Assembly: GCF_000264945.2 (NCBI RefSeq)
Contig: NZ_CP013070.1
Coordinates: forward strand, 1-64,000
Direction: 5' to 3'
Source: Sphingobium indicum B90A
Lineage (GTDB): Bacteria > Pseudomonadota > Alphaproteobacteria > Sphingomonadales > Sphingomonadaceae
DNA length: 64,000 nt
Part shown: one piece after another, positions 1 to 8,033 of the stretch
How positions within the stretch are numbered: the stretch's first letter is position 1
Layout: the number at the start of each line of letters is the position of its first letter
Program-made: the position numbers and the translations under genes
Notes under the pieces: generated by a model
Database searches by the model: none
What the model was told of the DNA's origin: nothing
What the model saw: the letters and a program-made list of their open reading frames with translations, nothing else

Positions 1-40
1 ATAACGACAAAAATATAATTATATTCCCGTCATGTTATCC

Positions 41-340
41 ATGCGCTTTTCCTGGCACCCAGCCAAAGCCGAGAGCAATCTGAGAAAGCATGGCATCAGT
101 TTCGAGACGGCCGCCAGCGCCTTCGCAGACCCCTTTGCGCTTAGCGTGCATGATCGGATCGAAGGCGGCGAGCAACGATGGCAGACCTTGGGCCTGGTCG
201 AAGGACATTTACTCCTGCTGGTGGCCCACACCGTCGCTGAGGATGACGACGACGGCGAATATGTGGAGATCATCCATATCATTTCGGCCCGAAAAGCCGA
301 TCGAAAGGAAAGACGACGTTATGAAGAAGAAAGACGCTGA
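41..340 (+). CDS. brnT: BrnT family toxin
   Basis: About 99 residues, the usual size for BrnT, a RelE-fold ribonuclease that cuts RNA and halts translation until bound by BrnA. The N-terminus carries the family signature F-x-W-x-P-x-K-A-x-x-N-x-x-K-H-G-I-S-F, and the C-terminus has the typical I-H-I-I-S-A-R-K-A-x-x-x-E-R-R-x-Y-E tail. I prefer the second ATG (41) over the one at 32 because homologues begin just before the F-x-W-D/H-P motif. The antitoxin gene overlaps the 3' end by 20 bases, as in brnTA operons. All motif residues look intact, so the toxin is probably functional. BrnTA pairs are usually repressed by the BrnT-BrnA complex; no operator could be identified because the window starts just upstream. 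Confidence 0.88.
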   Translation: MRFSWHPAKAESNLRKHGISFETAASAFADPFALSVHDRIEGGEQRWQTLGLVEGHLLLLVAHTVAEDDDDGEYVEIIHIISARKADRKERRRYEEERR

Positions 341-653
341 TACCGTCCGCTTCCAGCTCGATCCGGGCAATCTGCCCCCCTTGACCGAGGCACAGAAGGC
401 CGAGCTGGATGCCCTGCAGGCGATGCCGGATAGCGGTATCGACTATAGTGATGCCCCGACGCTGACAGAGGATTTCTGGAAGACCGCCGAGCGTGGACGG
501 TTCTATAAGCCGATCAAGCAGCAGGTAACGGCGCGGCTCGACGCCGATGTGCTTGCTTGGCTCAAATCCCAGGGCAAGGGCTATCAGGCTCGCATGAACG
601 CAATCCTTCGGCGCGAGATGTTGGCGGCTGCGAAGGAGCGCCGACACGCTTGA
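321..653 (+). CDS. brnA: BrnA family antitoxin
   Basis: 110 residues. It neutralises BrnT and, as known for the family, represses the operon through a C-terminal ribbon-helix-helix domain. Visible here: a middle motif D-x-P-x-L-T-E-D-F-W, then K-Q-Q-V-T-A-R-L-D-A-D-V-L-A-W-L-K, which is the beta strand and first helix of the RHH fold, and a final helix G-Y-Q-A-R-M-N-A-I-L-R. The ATG at 321 lies inside the end of brnT and gives the family's length; a longer in-frame opening upstream is just brnT sequence read in another frame. Toxin-first gene order matches known brnTA operons. Confidence 0.85.
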   Translation: MKKKDADTVRFQLDPGNLPPLTEAQKAELDALQAMPDSGIDYSDAPTLTEDFWKTAERGRFYKPIKQQVTARLDADVLAWLKSQGKGYQARMNAILRREMLAAAKERRHA

Positions 654-739
654 CGTGCAGGCCGCAGATGGATGCCGCTTTCACGGCCGGGAGTAACCCG
701 GCCCGGCGTAGGCGCGCGAAGCCGCCAGAGTTGCGGCAA

Positions 740-850
740 TCATGTGTTTTTCGCTATGCTCTTTCTTCTAAAATAGCGACCGGTGAAAAATCCGATCCAC
801 GCAATTGCTGGAACAAGCCAAGGCCAAAAGGAAGATAAGAGTAGAATCAT
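740..850 (-). CDS. tiny membrane ORF, coupled to the one upstream
   Basis: 36 codons beginning M-I-L-L-L-S-S-F-W-P-W-L-V-P and ending in a basic tail (R-Y-F-R-R-K-S-I-A-K-N-T). One hydrophobic segment followed by positive charge predicts a single-pass inner-membrane peptide with a cytoplasmic C-terminus. Its ATG overlaps the stop codon of the preceding small ORF as ATGA, the usual mark of translational coupling, which is the main reason to take it seriously. No family is recognised. The surrounding DNA is IS debris, so it may be the remnant of a mobile-element operon. Confidence 0.3.
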   Translation of the reverse strand: MILLLSSFWPWLVPAIAWIGFFTGRYFRRKSIAKNT

Positions 851-1002
851 GTCGCCCCAGCGGCTCCGAGCAATAGCGTTAATGCAGTCGATCCCAATGT
901 TATCGGAGTAGCGACAAATATTCCGAATTTTTGGTTTGCAAATGATACGAGCGAACAGACCAGTAAGATCACGAATATATCTGGCCAAAATTCACCCAAC
1001 AT
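847..1002 (-). CDS. small hydrophobic ORF, start uncertain
   Basis: From the ATG at 1002 it encodes 51 residues with two hydrophobic stretches (F-W-P-D-I-F-V-I-L-L-V and T-P-I-T-L-G-S-T-A-L-T-L-L-L-G-A). The open frame continues upstream to the IS5-family end near 1098 with Cys-containing codons (A-A-C-R-W), so the original gene may have been longer and cut by the insertion. It is coupled to the next tiny ORF by an ATGA overlap. The two-span shape recalls small subunits of secretion channels, but no diagnostic motif is visible and I assign no function. Confidence 0.3.
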   Translation of the reverse strand: MLGEFWPDIFVILLVCSLVSFANQKFGIFVATPITLGSTALTLLLGAAGAT

Positions 1003-1097
1003 ACGTATCACGTTGTCTTTCTCCACGAACAGCCATCTACATGCGGCGCACTGCAACCCTAAGTCCAAGAAATCCGTCAAGTAACGAAATTTTGTTA

Positions 1098-1799
1098 AGA
1101 GTCTGTCTTGAATCTCATGGGTAACGAGCGATGCGTCGGATGAGGACGATGGCAGCGGCGGCATAGAGGAGCGCGGTTGCGGATTTGATGGTCCGCTCGA
1201 AGTCTTTGGCCAGACGGCGATTGCGGTTGATCCATGCGAAGGTGCGTTCGACGATCCATCGTCTGGGATGGACGACGAAGCCGGTCTGATCGGCGAATTT
1301 GCGGACGATTTCGATCGTAATGGAGGTGGCGTCCCGGACGCGATCGCTGTTGTAGGCGCTGTCGGCATAGGCGCGCGCGACGAAGGGATGCCGCTGGTGA
1401 GACTGCTGGAGCAAGGGCACCGCGCCATCGCGGTCCTGCACATCGGCAGGATGGACCAGTATGATAAGGGCGCGACCATCGGTATCGACCATTGCATGGC
1501 GTTTGCGTCCCATGGTCTTCTTGCCTGCGTCGTAACCACGAGGTCCGCCTGCTTCGGTGGTCTTCACGCTCTGGCTGTCGATGACTGCCGCGGATGGTGC
1601 TGGTTCTCGCCCTGTCCGGATGCGATCGATCCGAACGAGATGATGATTGAGGCTTTCGAATACCCCATCGTCGCGCAAGGTGCAGAACCACTGGTATACC
1701 GTGCGCCATGGCGGAAAACTGTCGGGCAAAAGCCGCCAGGGACATCCTGCCCGTAGCAGATAGAAAATGGCTTCGACGATTTCGCGCATCGGCCAGCAT
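1098..1799 (-). mobile_element. IS5-family insertion sequence, one end missing
   Basis: The right part of an IS5-family element. A likely terminal repeat (GAGTCTGTCTTGAA) lies at 1098-1111, just after the transposase stop. No matching inverted copy was found beyond 1790, where the sequence changes to unrelated transposon debris, so the 5' end of the element seems to have been lost by deletion. Confidence 0.65.
1115..1789 (-). pseudogene. IS5 family transposase, N-terminus truncated
   Basis: About 224 residues of a DDE transposase. Visible: the N-terminal DUF4096-like part (I-F-Y-L-L-R-A-G-C-P-W-R-L-L-P-D-S-F-P-P-W), the first catalytic Asp region (A-A-V-I-D-S-Q-S-V-K-T-T), the second (Y-A-D-S-A-Y-N-S-D) and the E-box (I-V-E-R-T-F-A-W-I-N-R-N-R-R-L). 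Complete IS5-family proteins of this group begin some 40-50 residues earlier (a leading L-T-D-x-E-W-x-x-I-x-P-L-L-P block), which is missing. All three acidic residues remain, so the reading frame is clean, but without its 5' end and terminal repeat it is unlikely to move itself. Confidence 0.8.
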
Positions 1800-1970
1800 C
1801 GCCGTCGTCCGCGCTGGCTGGCTCAGGGTCTGGACGATTTGCTAGCCCGACGACCGGGGCAGGCCGCGACATGGCTATCCTGGCTGCGCAATGCGCCACA
1901 ATCGCCGGCAGAGCGCAACATCCTGCGCCTGATCGGACGGCTCGCCTATCCGGCACGAAGCAACATACAG
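1800..1970 (+). pseudogene. possible Tn3-type transposase fragment
   Basis: A short open stretch reads L-D-D-L-L-A-R-R-P-G-Q-A-A followed by L-S-W-L-R-N-A-P-Q-S-P and I-L-R-L-I-G-R-L. This resembles the N-terminal DUF4158 region of Tn3-family transposases, where a '(L)D-x-L-L...W-L-R-x-x-P...L-I-x-R' pattern occurs. It is cut on both sides by other IS sequence. The match is from memory of the family pattern only. Confidence 0.3.
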
Positions 1971-1971
1971 C

Positions 1972-2130
1972 GTGGGTCTGGATGTCAGCCAGCGCAGCAC
2001 GAGCATCTGTGTTCTCGATCCCGACGGCAAGACCGTGGTGGAAGGGCAGGCGAAGACTAACCCGTTCGAGATCGGCCGCTATTTGCAGAAGCGCCTGGAA
2101 GGGCCGCTGAAGCTCGGTATGGATCGCATT
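1972..2130 (+). pseudogene. IS110 family transposase, N-terminal fragment
   Basis: The translation starts V-G-L-D-V-S-Q-R-S-T-S-I-C-V-L-D, the characteristic first block of the IS110 DEDD (RuvC-like) transposase, including the first catalytic Asp. After about 50 codons (to around ...G-P-L-K-L-G-M-D) the similarity ends abruptly. The rest of the roughly 340-residue enzyme is absent, so this is a dead fragment. Confidence 0.6.
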
Positions 2131-2209
2131 CTGGCTCTACCATGGGCTGCGCAGGAGCGGCGTCTGGTTGAGAAGCGTCTTGAGGCGCAGGGGCGGTTAA
2201 CCTGCACCG

Positions 2210-2896
2210 TCAGACGTAGCGCTCACTTATCGAGAAGATCGTTTGTGCCTTTGGCGCTCGGCTAAACAGCGCATGGAAAGCGTCACCTGCTGCAGCTATG
2301 CCCTGTTCTGCCAATGTCCGCGTCGGCCAATAAAGTTCGCGCACACCGATCACCGAGGGGCCGGGGAGGACGAGCTTTTCGATCGGATGGCACCGGGTAT
2401 GGCGAAATGCGCCAAGACGCTCGCCAAGTGCGAAATCGTCGTCTCCGGCCCAGGCCGTGCCGCCTTCCTCGAACACCACCTGGGTAAGCTTGGCGAAGTT
2501 CGGTCGTCGGTCGATCGACCAGTTATAGGCCGCCTCGTCACCGCGCAGCGCTTCGGCGCGGCTTTTGAGAACCTCTTCGCGTGCGAAAACGGCAAAGAAG
2601 TTGTCCATGTCGACGAAATTCGGCTCATCTTTCAGCGCATAGGCCACATAATCAGGATCGGTCACGAAGGCGGCAGCGTCCGCTTCGCTGTCGAACCAGA
2701 CTTCGGCGATGCCTTCGTAGCGGTTCTGATCGGCATCGAGGAAATCGACGTCGACCTGATGGCTCTGGACATAGCGCTTGATAATCCGGATGCCTTGTCC
2801 CAGCGAGCCGTGGGGATAGCGCCAGTGATCGTGAAACGCCTGAGGCGTCATTCCCACTCTCCGTGCGAAGACCGCCATCATTCGTATTGCGCTCAT
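2210..2896 (-). CDS. EthD domain-containing protein
   Basis: 228 residues, about twice the length of a single EthD (dimeric alpha/beta barrel) domain. The first half has the family pattern M-T-x-x-x-F-H-D-H-W-R-Y-P-H-G, with later Y-x-G-I-A-E-V-W-F-D and F-V-D...F-F-A-V-F-A-R-E-E-V; the second half (R-R-P-N-F-A-K-L-T-Q-V-V to Y-W-P-T-R-T-L) looks like a divergent second repeat. EthD proteins sit in degradation operons for ethers, aromatics and polyketide-like substrates, but few have a proven reaction. It runs in the same direction as the SDR and the Rieske oxygenase fragment behind it, so all three probably came from one catabolic operon. The 3' end abuts IS debris. Confidence 0.75.
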   Translation of the reverse strand: MSAIRMMAVFARRVGMTPQAFHDHWRYPHGSLGQGIRIIKRYVQSHQVDVDFLDADQNRYEGIAEVWFDSEADAAAFVTDPDYVAYALKDEPNFVDMDNFFAVFAREEVLKSRAEALRGDEAAYNWSIDRRPNFAKLTQVVFEEGGTAWAGDDDFALGERLGAFRHTRCHPIEKLVLPGPSVIGVRELYWPTRTLAEQGIAAAGDAFHALFSRAPKAQTIFSISERYV

Positions 2897-2923
2897 AGTC
2901 CGGTTCCCAACGGTTCTGGCAGT

Positions 2924-3697
2924 TCAGATTGCGGTGTAGCCGCCATCGGCAGCAATGGCGGCGCCGGTGACGAACGAAGAGGCATCCGACAGCAACCAGG
3001 CTGCCGTTTCGCCGATCTCCGCCGGTTCGCCATATCGACCGATCGGGTGGGCGGTTTTCAGGAATTCCGCGTGCGAAGGCTCGTTCTCGATCACCGACAT
3101 CAGCATCGGAGTGCGGATAGCGCCCGGTAGAACTGCGTTCACGCGGATTCCCTGTTGCCCGTAATCGACGGCAGCGATCCGCGTCAGCCCGATAACGGCA
3201 TGTTTGGCTGCGATGTACTCGCCATGTGCGGGGATCGCGACGGTGCCGCCAACCGACGCCGTGTTCACGATCGAACCGCCGCTCCCCGCTTTCAGCATCG
3301 CTGCGATCTGATGTTTCATGCAATGAAAAACGCCGAGCACGTTGATATCCAGGGATCGTTGGAAATCGGCGCTCGTCAGTTGATGAAGCGGCACGTTGAC
3401 CGGCGGCAGCCCCGCATTGTTGAATGCGCCATCAAGGCGACCGAATTCGGTGATGGCGAGTTCCACGGTCGACCACGCGTTGTCCTCGATACTGACGTCG
3501 CAATGGCTGTAGACGGCGTTGCCACCTTCCGCGCGTATCAGTCTGACCGTTTCCTCGGCTGCGGCTTCGACGATATCGGCGACAACCACATTCGCGCCCC
3601 GACGGGCAAGAATAAGGGCGGCAGCGCGGCCGATACTGCCGCCTGCGCCCGTCACGATATAGCTGCGTTGCTCCAATCCGGACATTGAGGACCCCAT
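2924..3697 (-). CDS. SDR family NAD(P)-dependent oxidoreductase
   Basis: About 253-257 residues, typical of classical short-chain dehydrogenases. The cofactor motif T-G-A-G-G-S-I-G-R-A is at the N-terminus, with D-I-V after beta-2 suggesting NAD(H) preference. N-N-A-G follows, then the catalytic Ser (I-V-N-T-A-S-V-G-G), Tyr and Lys (E-Y-I-A-A-K-H-A). The C-terminus has the usual L-L-S-D-A-S-S-F-V-T-G-A ... D-G-G-Y. A second ATG four codons in (M-S-G-L-E-Q) may be the real start. It lies between a Rieske oxygenase fragment and an EthD protein, so a role in oxidising a hydroxylated or dihydrodiol intermediate is plausible but unproven. Confidence 0.85.
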   Translation of the reverse strand: MGSSMSGLEQRSYIVTGAGGSIGRAAALILARRGANVVVADIVEAAAEETVRLIRAEGGNAVYSHCDVSIEDNAWSTVELAITEFGRLDGAFNNAGLPPVNVPLHQLTSADFQRSLDINVLGVFHCMKHQIAAMLKAGSGGSIVNTASVGGTVAIPAHGEYIAAKHAVIGLTRIAAVDYGQQGIRVNAVLPGAIRTPMLMSVIENEPSHAEFLKTAHPIGRYGEPAEIGETAAWLLSDASSFVTGAAIAADGGYTAI

Positions 3698-3731
3698 TTT
3701 TGACTGACGGGCAAGTGAAGGGCGCTGCCTG

Positions 3732-4580
3732 TCAGATGCCCAGCGCTTCGCGCACGGTCCTGGCGTTCACCCAGCGATCGACGTGGTGAAGGTTGTGGCG
3801 GATCTGTACTTCGCCATCCTGCAACTGCATCGTATCGTATGCGCCGGCCTCGATGCCGCGCTGGGTGCGTTCGGTGTTCGTCACGTCCTCCAGCAGGATT
3901 TCCGCGATGCGCGTGATATAGAGTTCCTGTTGCAGCTTTTCCCGCCCGGTCAGTGGCTTGGGTACATGAAACTCGGCTTCCCACCGCGTGCGATTGACGC
4001 TGATCGGCCAGAACCTGTGCGACCAGAAACCGCCGGGCGAAAGGTTTATGTGCAGCGTGGGAAAAGCGACGGCGATGTCCAGCGCCCAGTGTTTCGATTG
4101 CTTGGGATTGATCGCGGGATGATCGAGATACTCGGTCATCCCCGCCGTTTCCGCGGCACCCAGCACGTTGCCGGTATCGCGGTTCGCATAGGCCATCTTT
4201 TCGACCATCGCATCTTCGGGCGGAGCGTAGTCCGGATTGCCGAAAGTGGAAAACTGGCGGTGTGGTCCCCAGAAGCGTGCATCGAGCGGGCGGGAATGCG
4301 GATTGACCGCGCTGGCGAAAGTCTTGCCGATCGTCGCCGGGTGGATCGAAGGGATATGGTAGGTTTCCGAAAAGGCATCGGCCAGCACTTTCCAGTTCGC
4401 ATCGAGATGCGCCTCGAAATAGAGTGACGTATCCGTATTTTCCCAAGAAACCCCGGCAAACCGCGTTCCGAAGTCTCCAAGGAATTCCTGCAGGCTGACT
4501 TCGGGCTGCTTCTGGTGGTTGAGGAATATCCAGCCTTCCCACACATCGGTGGCGATGGGGGCGTTTGCGGGAGGGGGCGG
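3732..4580 (-). pseudogene. Rieske oxygenase alpha subunit, N-terminus lost
   Basis: About 280 residues of the catalytic (SRPBCC) domain of an aromatic-ring-hydroxylating oxygenase large subunit. The start region D-V-W-E-G-W-I-F-L-N is the block that follows the Rieske domain, and N-W-K-V-L-A-D-A-F-S-E-T-Y-H-I-P-S-I-H-P contains the mononuclear iron ligands (D and the two His of the E-x-Y-H-x-x-x-x-H pattern). The Rieske [2Fe-2S] domain (C-x-H ... C-x-x-H) that should precede it is absent: upstream the sequence runs into a GNAT fragment. A GTG at 4544 would allow translation, but without the Rieske centre the protein cannot receive electrons, so I call it a pseudogene. Confidence 0.75.
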
Positions 4581-4620
4581 AATCCTACGCCAAGCTCGCC
4601 CAGATAGCCGGCGCGAGATC

Positions 4621-4904
4621 TTACTTGTTGCTGCCTTCTACGGTCGCGCCAGAAAGGCGACGGCTCAGTTCTATCCGGCGATGGCTACGCATTTTGAAGG
4701 TGTCTGGCCCAACGCGCCGATACTCAATGAAGCCGAGAGAACGCCAAAATCGCTCTGCCGCTTCATTCGCTTCCAGCACGGCCAACCGAATCTCTGTGGC
4801 ACCTCTCGCAGCGGCCCAGCTTTCGACCGTCGAGTAAATTGAGCGTCCGACGCCACGACCACGCTGTGCGGCATCTACGATCATGAAGCCGAGATACCAT
4901 GTGC
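4621..4904 (-). pseudogene. GNAT acetyltransferase, 5' end removed by IS6100
   Basis: The C-terminal ~90 residues of a GNAT-fold N-acetyltransferase are readable: the acetyl-CoA loop R-G-R-G-V-G-R after V-D-A-A-Q, then L-A-V-L-E-A-N-E-A-A-E-R-F-W-R-S-L-G-F, the standard C-terminal block. The frame runs straight into the IS6100 terminal repeat at 4905, so the N-terminal half is gone. The substrate cannot be told. Confidence 0.75.
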
Positions 4905-5784
4905 GGCTCTGTTGCAAAGATTGGCGGCAGTCAGAGGTAGGCTGTCGCTCTGCGCCGATCAGGCGGCTGCTGCGAAATGGTGGTTGAGCATGCCCATGGC
5001 CTCCGTCAGCGCCGAGGGCCCAATGCCAAAAGCTCTCTCCACAAGGCGCACCTCGCCCCTGATGCCGGGCTGCAGGCACCAGGGGCGAGCCTGTCCTTTG
5101 CGCAGGGCTCGCATGACTTCGAATCCCTTGATCGTGGCATAGGCCGTGGGGATCGATTTGAAACCGCGCACCGGCTTGATCAGTATCTTGAGCTTTCCGT
5201 GATCGGCCTCGATCACGTTATTGAGATACTTCACCTGCCGGTGGGCCGTCTCCCGGTCCAGCTTTCCTTCGCGCTTCAATTCGGTGATCGCTGCACCATA
5301 GCTCGGCGCTTTGTCGGTATTGAGCGTGGCAGGCTTTTCCCAGTGCTTCAGGCCTCGCAGGGCCTTGCCCAGGAACCGCTTCGCTGCCTTGGCGCTGCGG
5401 GTCGGCGACAGGTAGAAATCGATCGTGTCGCCCCGCTTGTCGACTGCCCGGTACAGGTAGGTCCACTTGCCCCGCACCTTGACGTAGGTTTCATCCAGGC
5501 GCCAGCTCGGATCAAAGCCACGCCGCCAGAACCAGCGCAGCCGCTTCTCCATCTCCGGGGCGTAGCACTGGACCCAGCGATAGATCGTCGTATGGTCGAC
5601 CGAAATGCCGCGTTCCGCCAGCATTTCCTCAAGGTCGCGATAGCTGATCGGATAGCGACAATACCAGCGCACCGCCCACAGGATCACATCACCCTGGAAA
5701 TGGCGCCACTTGAAATCCGTCATCGTTCCGTCCGTCCAATCTCCGCCAAGCATGCTCAAGCTTCACGATTTTTGCAACAGAGCC
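4905..5784 (-). mobile_element. IS6100, complete (880 bp)
   Basis: Perfect 14-bp terminal inverted repeats GGCTCTGTTGCAAA (4905-4918) and TTTGCAACAGAGCC (5771-5784) bound exactly 880 bp, the known size of IS6100 (IS6/IS26 family). The element carries one intact transposase gene. The 8 bases on each side (CCATGTGC on the left, TTGCTGTC on the right) do not match, so the target-site duplication expected after a simple insertion is absent. In IS6-family elements that points to a deletion or recombination next to the element. Confidence 0.95.
4959..5723 (-). CDS. tnpA: IS6100 transposase
   Basis: 254 residues from M-T-D-F-K-W-R-H-F, the usual IS6-family start; an extension to an upstream ATG at 5759 would add 12 residues of element end. 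The protein has the N-terminal helix-turn-helix (Y-P-I-S-Y-R-D-L-E-E-M-L ... H-T-T-I-Y-R-W), then the DDE catalytic residues: D in W-R-L-D-E-T-Y-V-K, D in N-T-D-K-A-P-S, and E in V-I-E-A-D-H. It is intact. The enzyme moves IS6100 by replicative, cointegrate-forming transposition and can delete adjacent DNA. Confidence 0.95.
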   Translation of the reverse strand: MTDFKWRHFQGDVILWAVRWYCRYPISYRDLEEMLAERGISVDHTTIYRWVQCYAPEMEKRLRWFWRRGFDPSWRLDETYVKVRGKWTYLYRAVDKRGDTIDFYLSPTRSAKAAKRFLGKALRGLKHWEKPATLNTDKAPSYGAAITELKREGKLDRETAHRQVKYLNNVIEADHGKLKILIKPVRGFKSIPTAYATIKGFEVMRALRKGQARPWCLQPGIRGEVRLVERAFGIGPSALTEAMGMLNHHFAAAA

Positions 5785-5879
5785 TTGCTGTCCACGGCGG
5801 CATCAATCGAGAGGGGGGGCTGCTATAGTGTGATCAATAGCGGGAGCTAGACACAGGAGACGCGTGAGGCTGTTCGGTA

Positions 5880-7157
5880 TCACGCGAATGCGCTGAACCC
5901 AGCTTTGAGCCCGCTCATCATTGCTTGATTGCTCCAGAGGTACGCCCATTCACCGAACCGGCCAGCACATTGAATGTTCATTGTGTTGAGCCAGCGGATG
6001 ATGCTGTCACGTCGTTCTTCCATGCCGAGGTCAAACACAACGTTCGCAAACGGAACGGTTCGATGATCAAGAACCAGAATATCTTCGGGACTGGCGAGTC
6101 CCATTGTACCGAGTGCGTCAACGATTCCTTGCTTCAATTGCTCGGGAGTTTGATCTTGGGGCGCTTGCGGAGACGAATAGATTTCGAACTGCAAGGAACT
6201 ACAGCCTGATGGTGCGTTGTCGGGAGACTTCCAACTCGGAGAATAGGCTCGCGCTGCCTTAATGTCACGATCGTAGATGTAGAACCACAAGGCAGGCGGC
6301 ACGTCGTCGCGCTTGAATCCGACTGATACTAAATCTAGGCTTGTCGCAAAAAGCGTGGCGGCGTTACGACGAACTTCGTCCGGGACGCTTTCAATGCAAT
6401 TGATCAGCATCGGTAACGGTAGTGTTGACACCAGTCTATCGTATGTTGTGACCTCGCCTTGGGCAAACTCAAGCCGCCGCGAAACTGGATCTATCCTCGA
6501 CAGACGATGCCCGAGTCGCACGTCGGCTGCCTCGATCAGTGGTTCTATAAAAGCACGATATCCGCCTCTCTCCGGATATCGCATTTCCTTAACATAGTAG
6601 TGATTGGGTGTCTCCGCAGTAAGCGCGCCTTGTAGAACCTCTCGAAGATCGGCCCGGCGCATCCGTTGGCCGATCCAATCGGTACCAAGTTTTTCCGCAG
6701 GTAGCGTCCAGTATTTTTCCGTGTAGACCAGCGGCCATCGTTCGGCGATCGGCAAGCCGTATTGCTGGATGAGCCAATCACGATAGTTGCGGATTTCACC
6801 ATCCGTGTTTTCTGCTAGGCCAAGGATTAGCTCGACTTTTTCCTCCCAAGGCAAGGGAAACATGTTCGTTTGGGCCGGGTGCTTGAGCCAATAACCGTGG
6901 TCCCAGTTCGTCGCCTCCGGCGTATGCGTAATGAACGGGGTGCGATCAAAAACTTCGCGCACCTCAGGTTCTGTTGCGAAAGACAGATGAACCGCGGTAT
7001 CAAATCGAAATCCATCGATCGTGAAATTGTCCAACAGCCCGCCTGCTCGGTCACGCGCCTCATACACAGTTGCAGGTTTACCCATATCGCGCGCAGCTTT
7101 TGCTGCGGCCAAGCCTGCGATACCAGCGCCGAGTATCGCATTAGTCGAATGGGTCAC
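5880..7157 (-). CDS. FAD-dependent NAD(P)/FAD-binding oxidoreductase
   Basis: 425 residues if translation starts at the GTG at 7157, which overlaps the stop of the previous gene as GTGA. The N-terminus has the FAD dinucleotide motif G-A-G-I-A-G-L-A-A-A and E-A-R-D-R-A-G-G-L, as in the amine oxidase/protoporphyrinogen oxidase/UDP-galactopyranose mutase superfamily. The end (G-R-F-G-E-W-A-Y-L-W-S-N-Q-A-M-M-S-G) matches the C-terminal FAD-binding block of that fold. It is the last gene of the CDP-sugar operon, so it likely acts on a sugar nucleotide or glycan precursor; mutase and oxidase chemistry are both possible. Moderate sequence drift prevents a firmer call. Confidence 0.7.
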   Translation of the reverse strand: MTHSTNAILGAGIAGLAAAKAARDMGKPATVYEARDRAGGLLDNFTIDGFRFDTAVHLSFATEPEVREVFDRTPFITHTPEATNWDHGYWLKHPAQTNMFPLPWEEKVELILGLAENTDGEIRNYRDWLIQQYGLPIAERWPLVYTEKYWTLPAEKLGTDWIGQRMRRADLREVLQGALTAETPNHYYVKEMRYPERGGYRAFIEPLIEAADVRLGHRLSRIDPVSRRLEFAQGEVTTYDRLVSTLPLPMLINCIESVPDEVRRNAATLFATSLDLVSVGFKRDDVPPALWFYIYDRDIKAARAYSPSWKSPDNAPSGCSSLQFEIYSSPQAPQDQTPEQLKQGIVDALGTMGLASPEDILVLDHRTVPFANVVFDLGMEERRDSIIRWLNTMNIQCAGRFGEWAYLWSNQAMMSGLKAGFSAFA

Positions 7158-8029
7158 GCTCGCGCCCTCAATTGCAACCATTCCGATGATTGTTGCAGTT
7201 CGATTACGTATTGATCCACTGCGTCTTCCCATGTCGGCATGCGATCAAGCCCAAGCAACTGCAATCGTTTGTTGACGGCGACTTCGTTTGGAGAAACACG
7301 TGCCGCACGCGCGAACGGCTGGTTGCCCGGTGATACGCGGCAGTCGAGGCCAGCGCTGCGCACGATCCGACGGACGTAATCCATACGGCTCGCGCTCCCC
7401 TGTGAAACGAGATTGAGTGTTCCCCGGTACCCGGAATGCAGAACGGAAAGTGTTTGCGTCACAACGTCAGACACTGCTGTCGGATTACCGCGTTGGCTTG
7501 GGTCACTCTTGAGTTCCCGGCAATTCGCGGCTTCGACGATTCTTTTCCACACGAAATTTTTTGGCTGTCCGGGATGTCCCCCAAACAACCATCCGGTACG
7601 AATGATGAGATGCTCACATCCGCTATCTCTGACAGCGGCTTCACCAGCGGCCTTGCTACGATGGTGCACGGTAGTCGGCTGTAAGGGATCATCCTCCTCA
7701 TACGCGCTCTGCTTCCAGTTCCCATAGACGCCGGTGCTGGAGAAATGGACCAGCGTTGCGCCCGCTGCGCGGCACGCCGTGCCGAGAATGCCTGGAAGTA
7801 AAGCATTGACCCGCCAAGCATCATCGATCGCCGTCTCGGCAAGATCGACATTGGTGTGTGCCGCGCAATTGATGATCCAACGTGCTTTCGACTTCGCAAT
7901 TGTTTCCTGAATAGTTTCGGTCTGTCGTATGTCGAGTGACGCTCGTCCTATCGATATCGCATTGGGAAAGCGCAGCGTGAACCCGCTGCCCAACATCCCG
8001 CCAGGACCTGCGATCAGCACATCGGGCAT
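7154..8029 (-). CDS. RmlD-like sugar-nucleotide reductase (SDR)
   Basis: 291 residues from M-P-D-V-L-I-A-G. The nucleotide-binding motif is G-P-G-G-M-L-G-S-G, the RmlD substrate-binding superfamily pattern (G-x-x-G-x-L-G). I-I-N-C-A-A-H-T-N-V-D-L-A-E is the strongly conserved RmlD block (N-x-A-A-Y-T-x-V-D-x-A-E), S-T-G-V-Y-G carries the catalytic Ser, and the Y-x-x-x-K motif is changed to H-H-R-S-K, so the usual catalytic Tyr seems to be His here. The start is 4 bases after the stop of the preceding epimerase-like gene. In this operon it would reduce the 4-keto group of the CDP-6-deoxy sugar rather than dTDP-rhamnose; that is inferred from context. Confidence 0.72.
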   Translation of the reverse strand: MPDVLIAGPGGMLGSGFTLRFPNAISIGRASLDIRQTETIQETIAKSKARWIINCAAHTNVDLAETAIDDAWRVNALLPGILGTACRAAGATLVHFSSTGVYGNWKQSAYEEDDPLQPTTVHHRSKAAGEAAVRDSGCEHLIIRTGWLFGGHPGQPKNFVWKRIVEAANCRELKSDPSQRGNPTAVSDVVTQTLSVLHSGYRGTLNLVSQGSASRMDYVRRIVRSAGLDCRVSPGNQPFARAARVSPNEVAVNKRLQLLGLDRMPTWEDAVDQYVIELQQSSEWLQLRARA

Positions 8030-8033
8030 GGCG

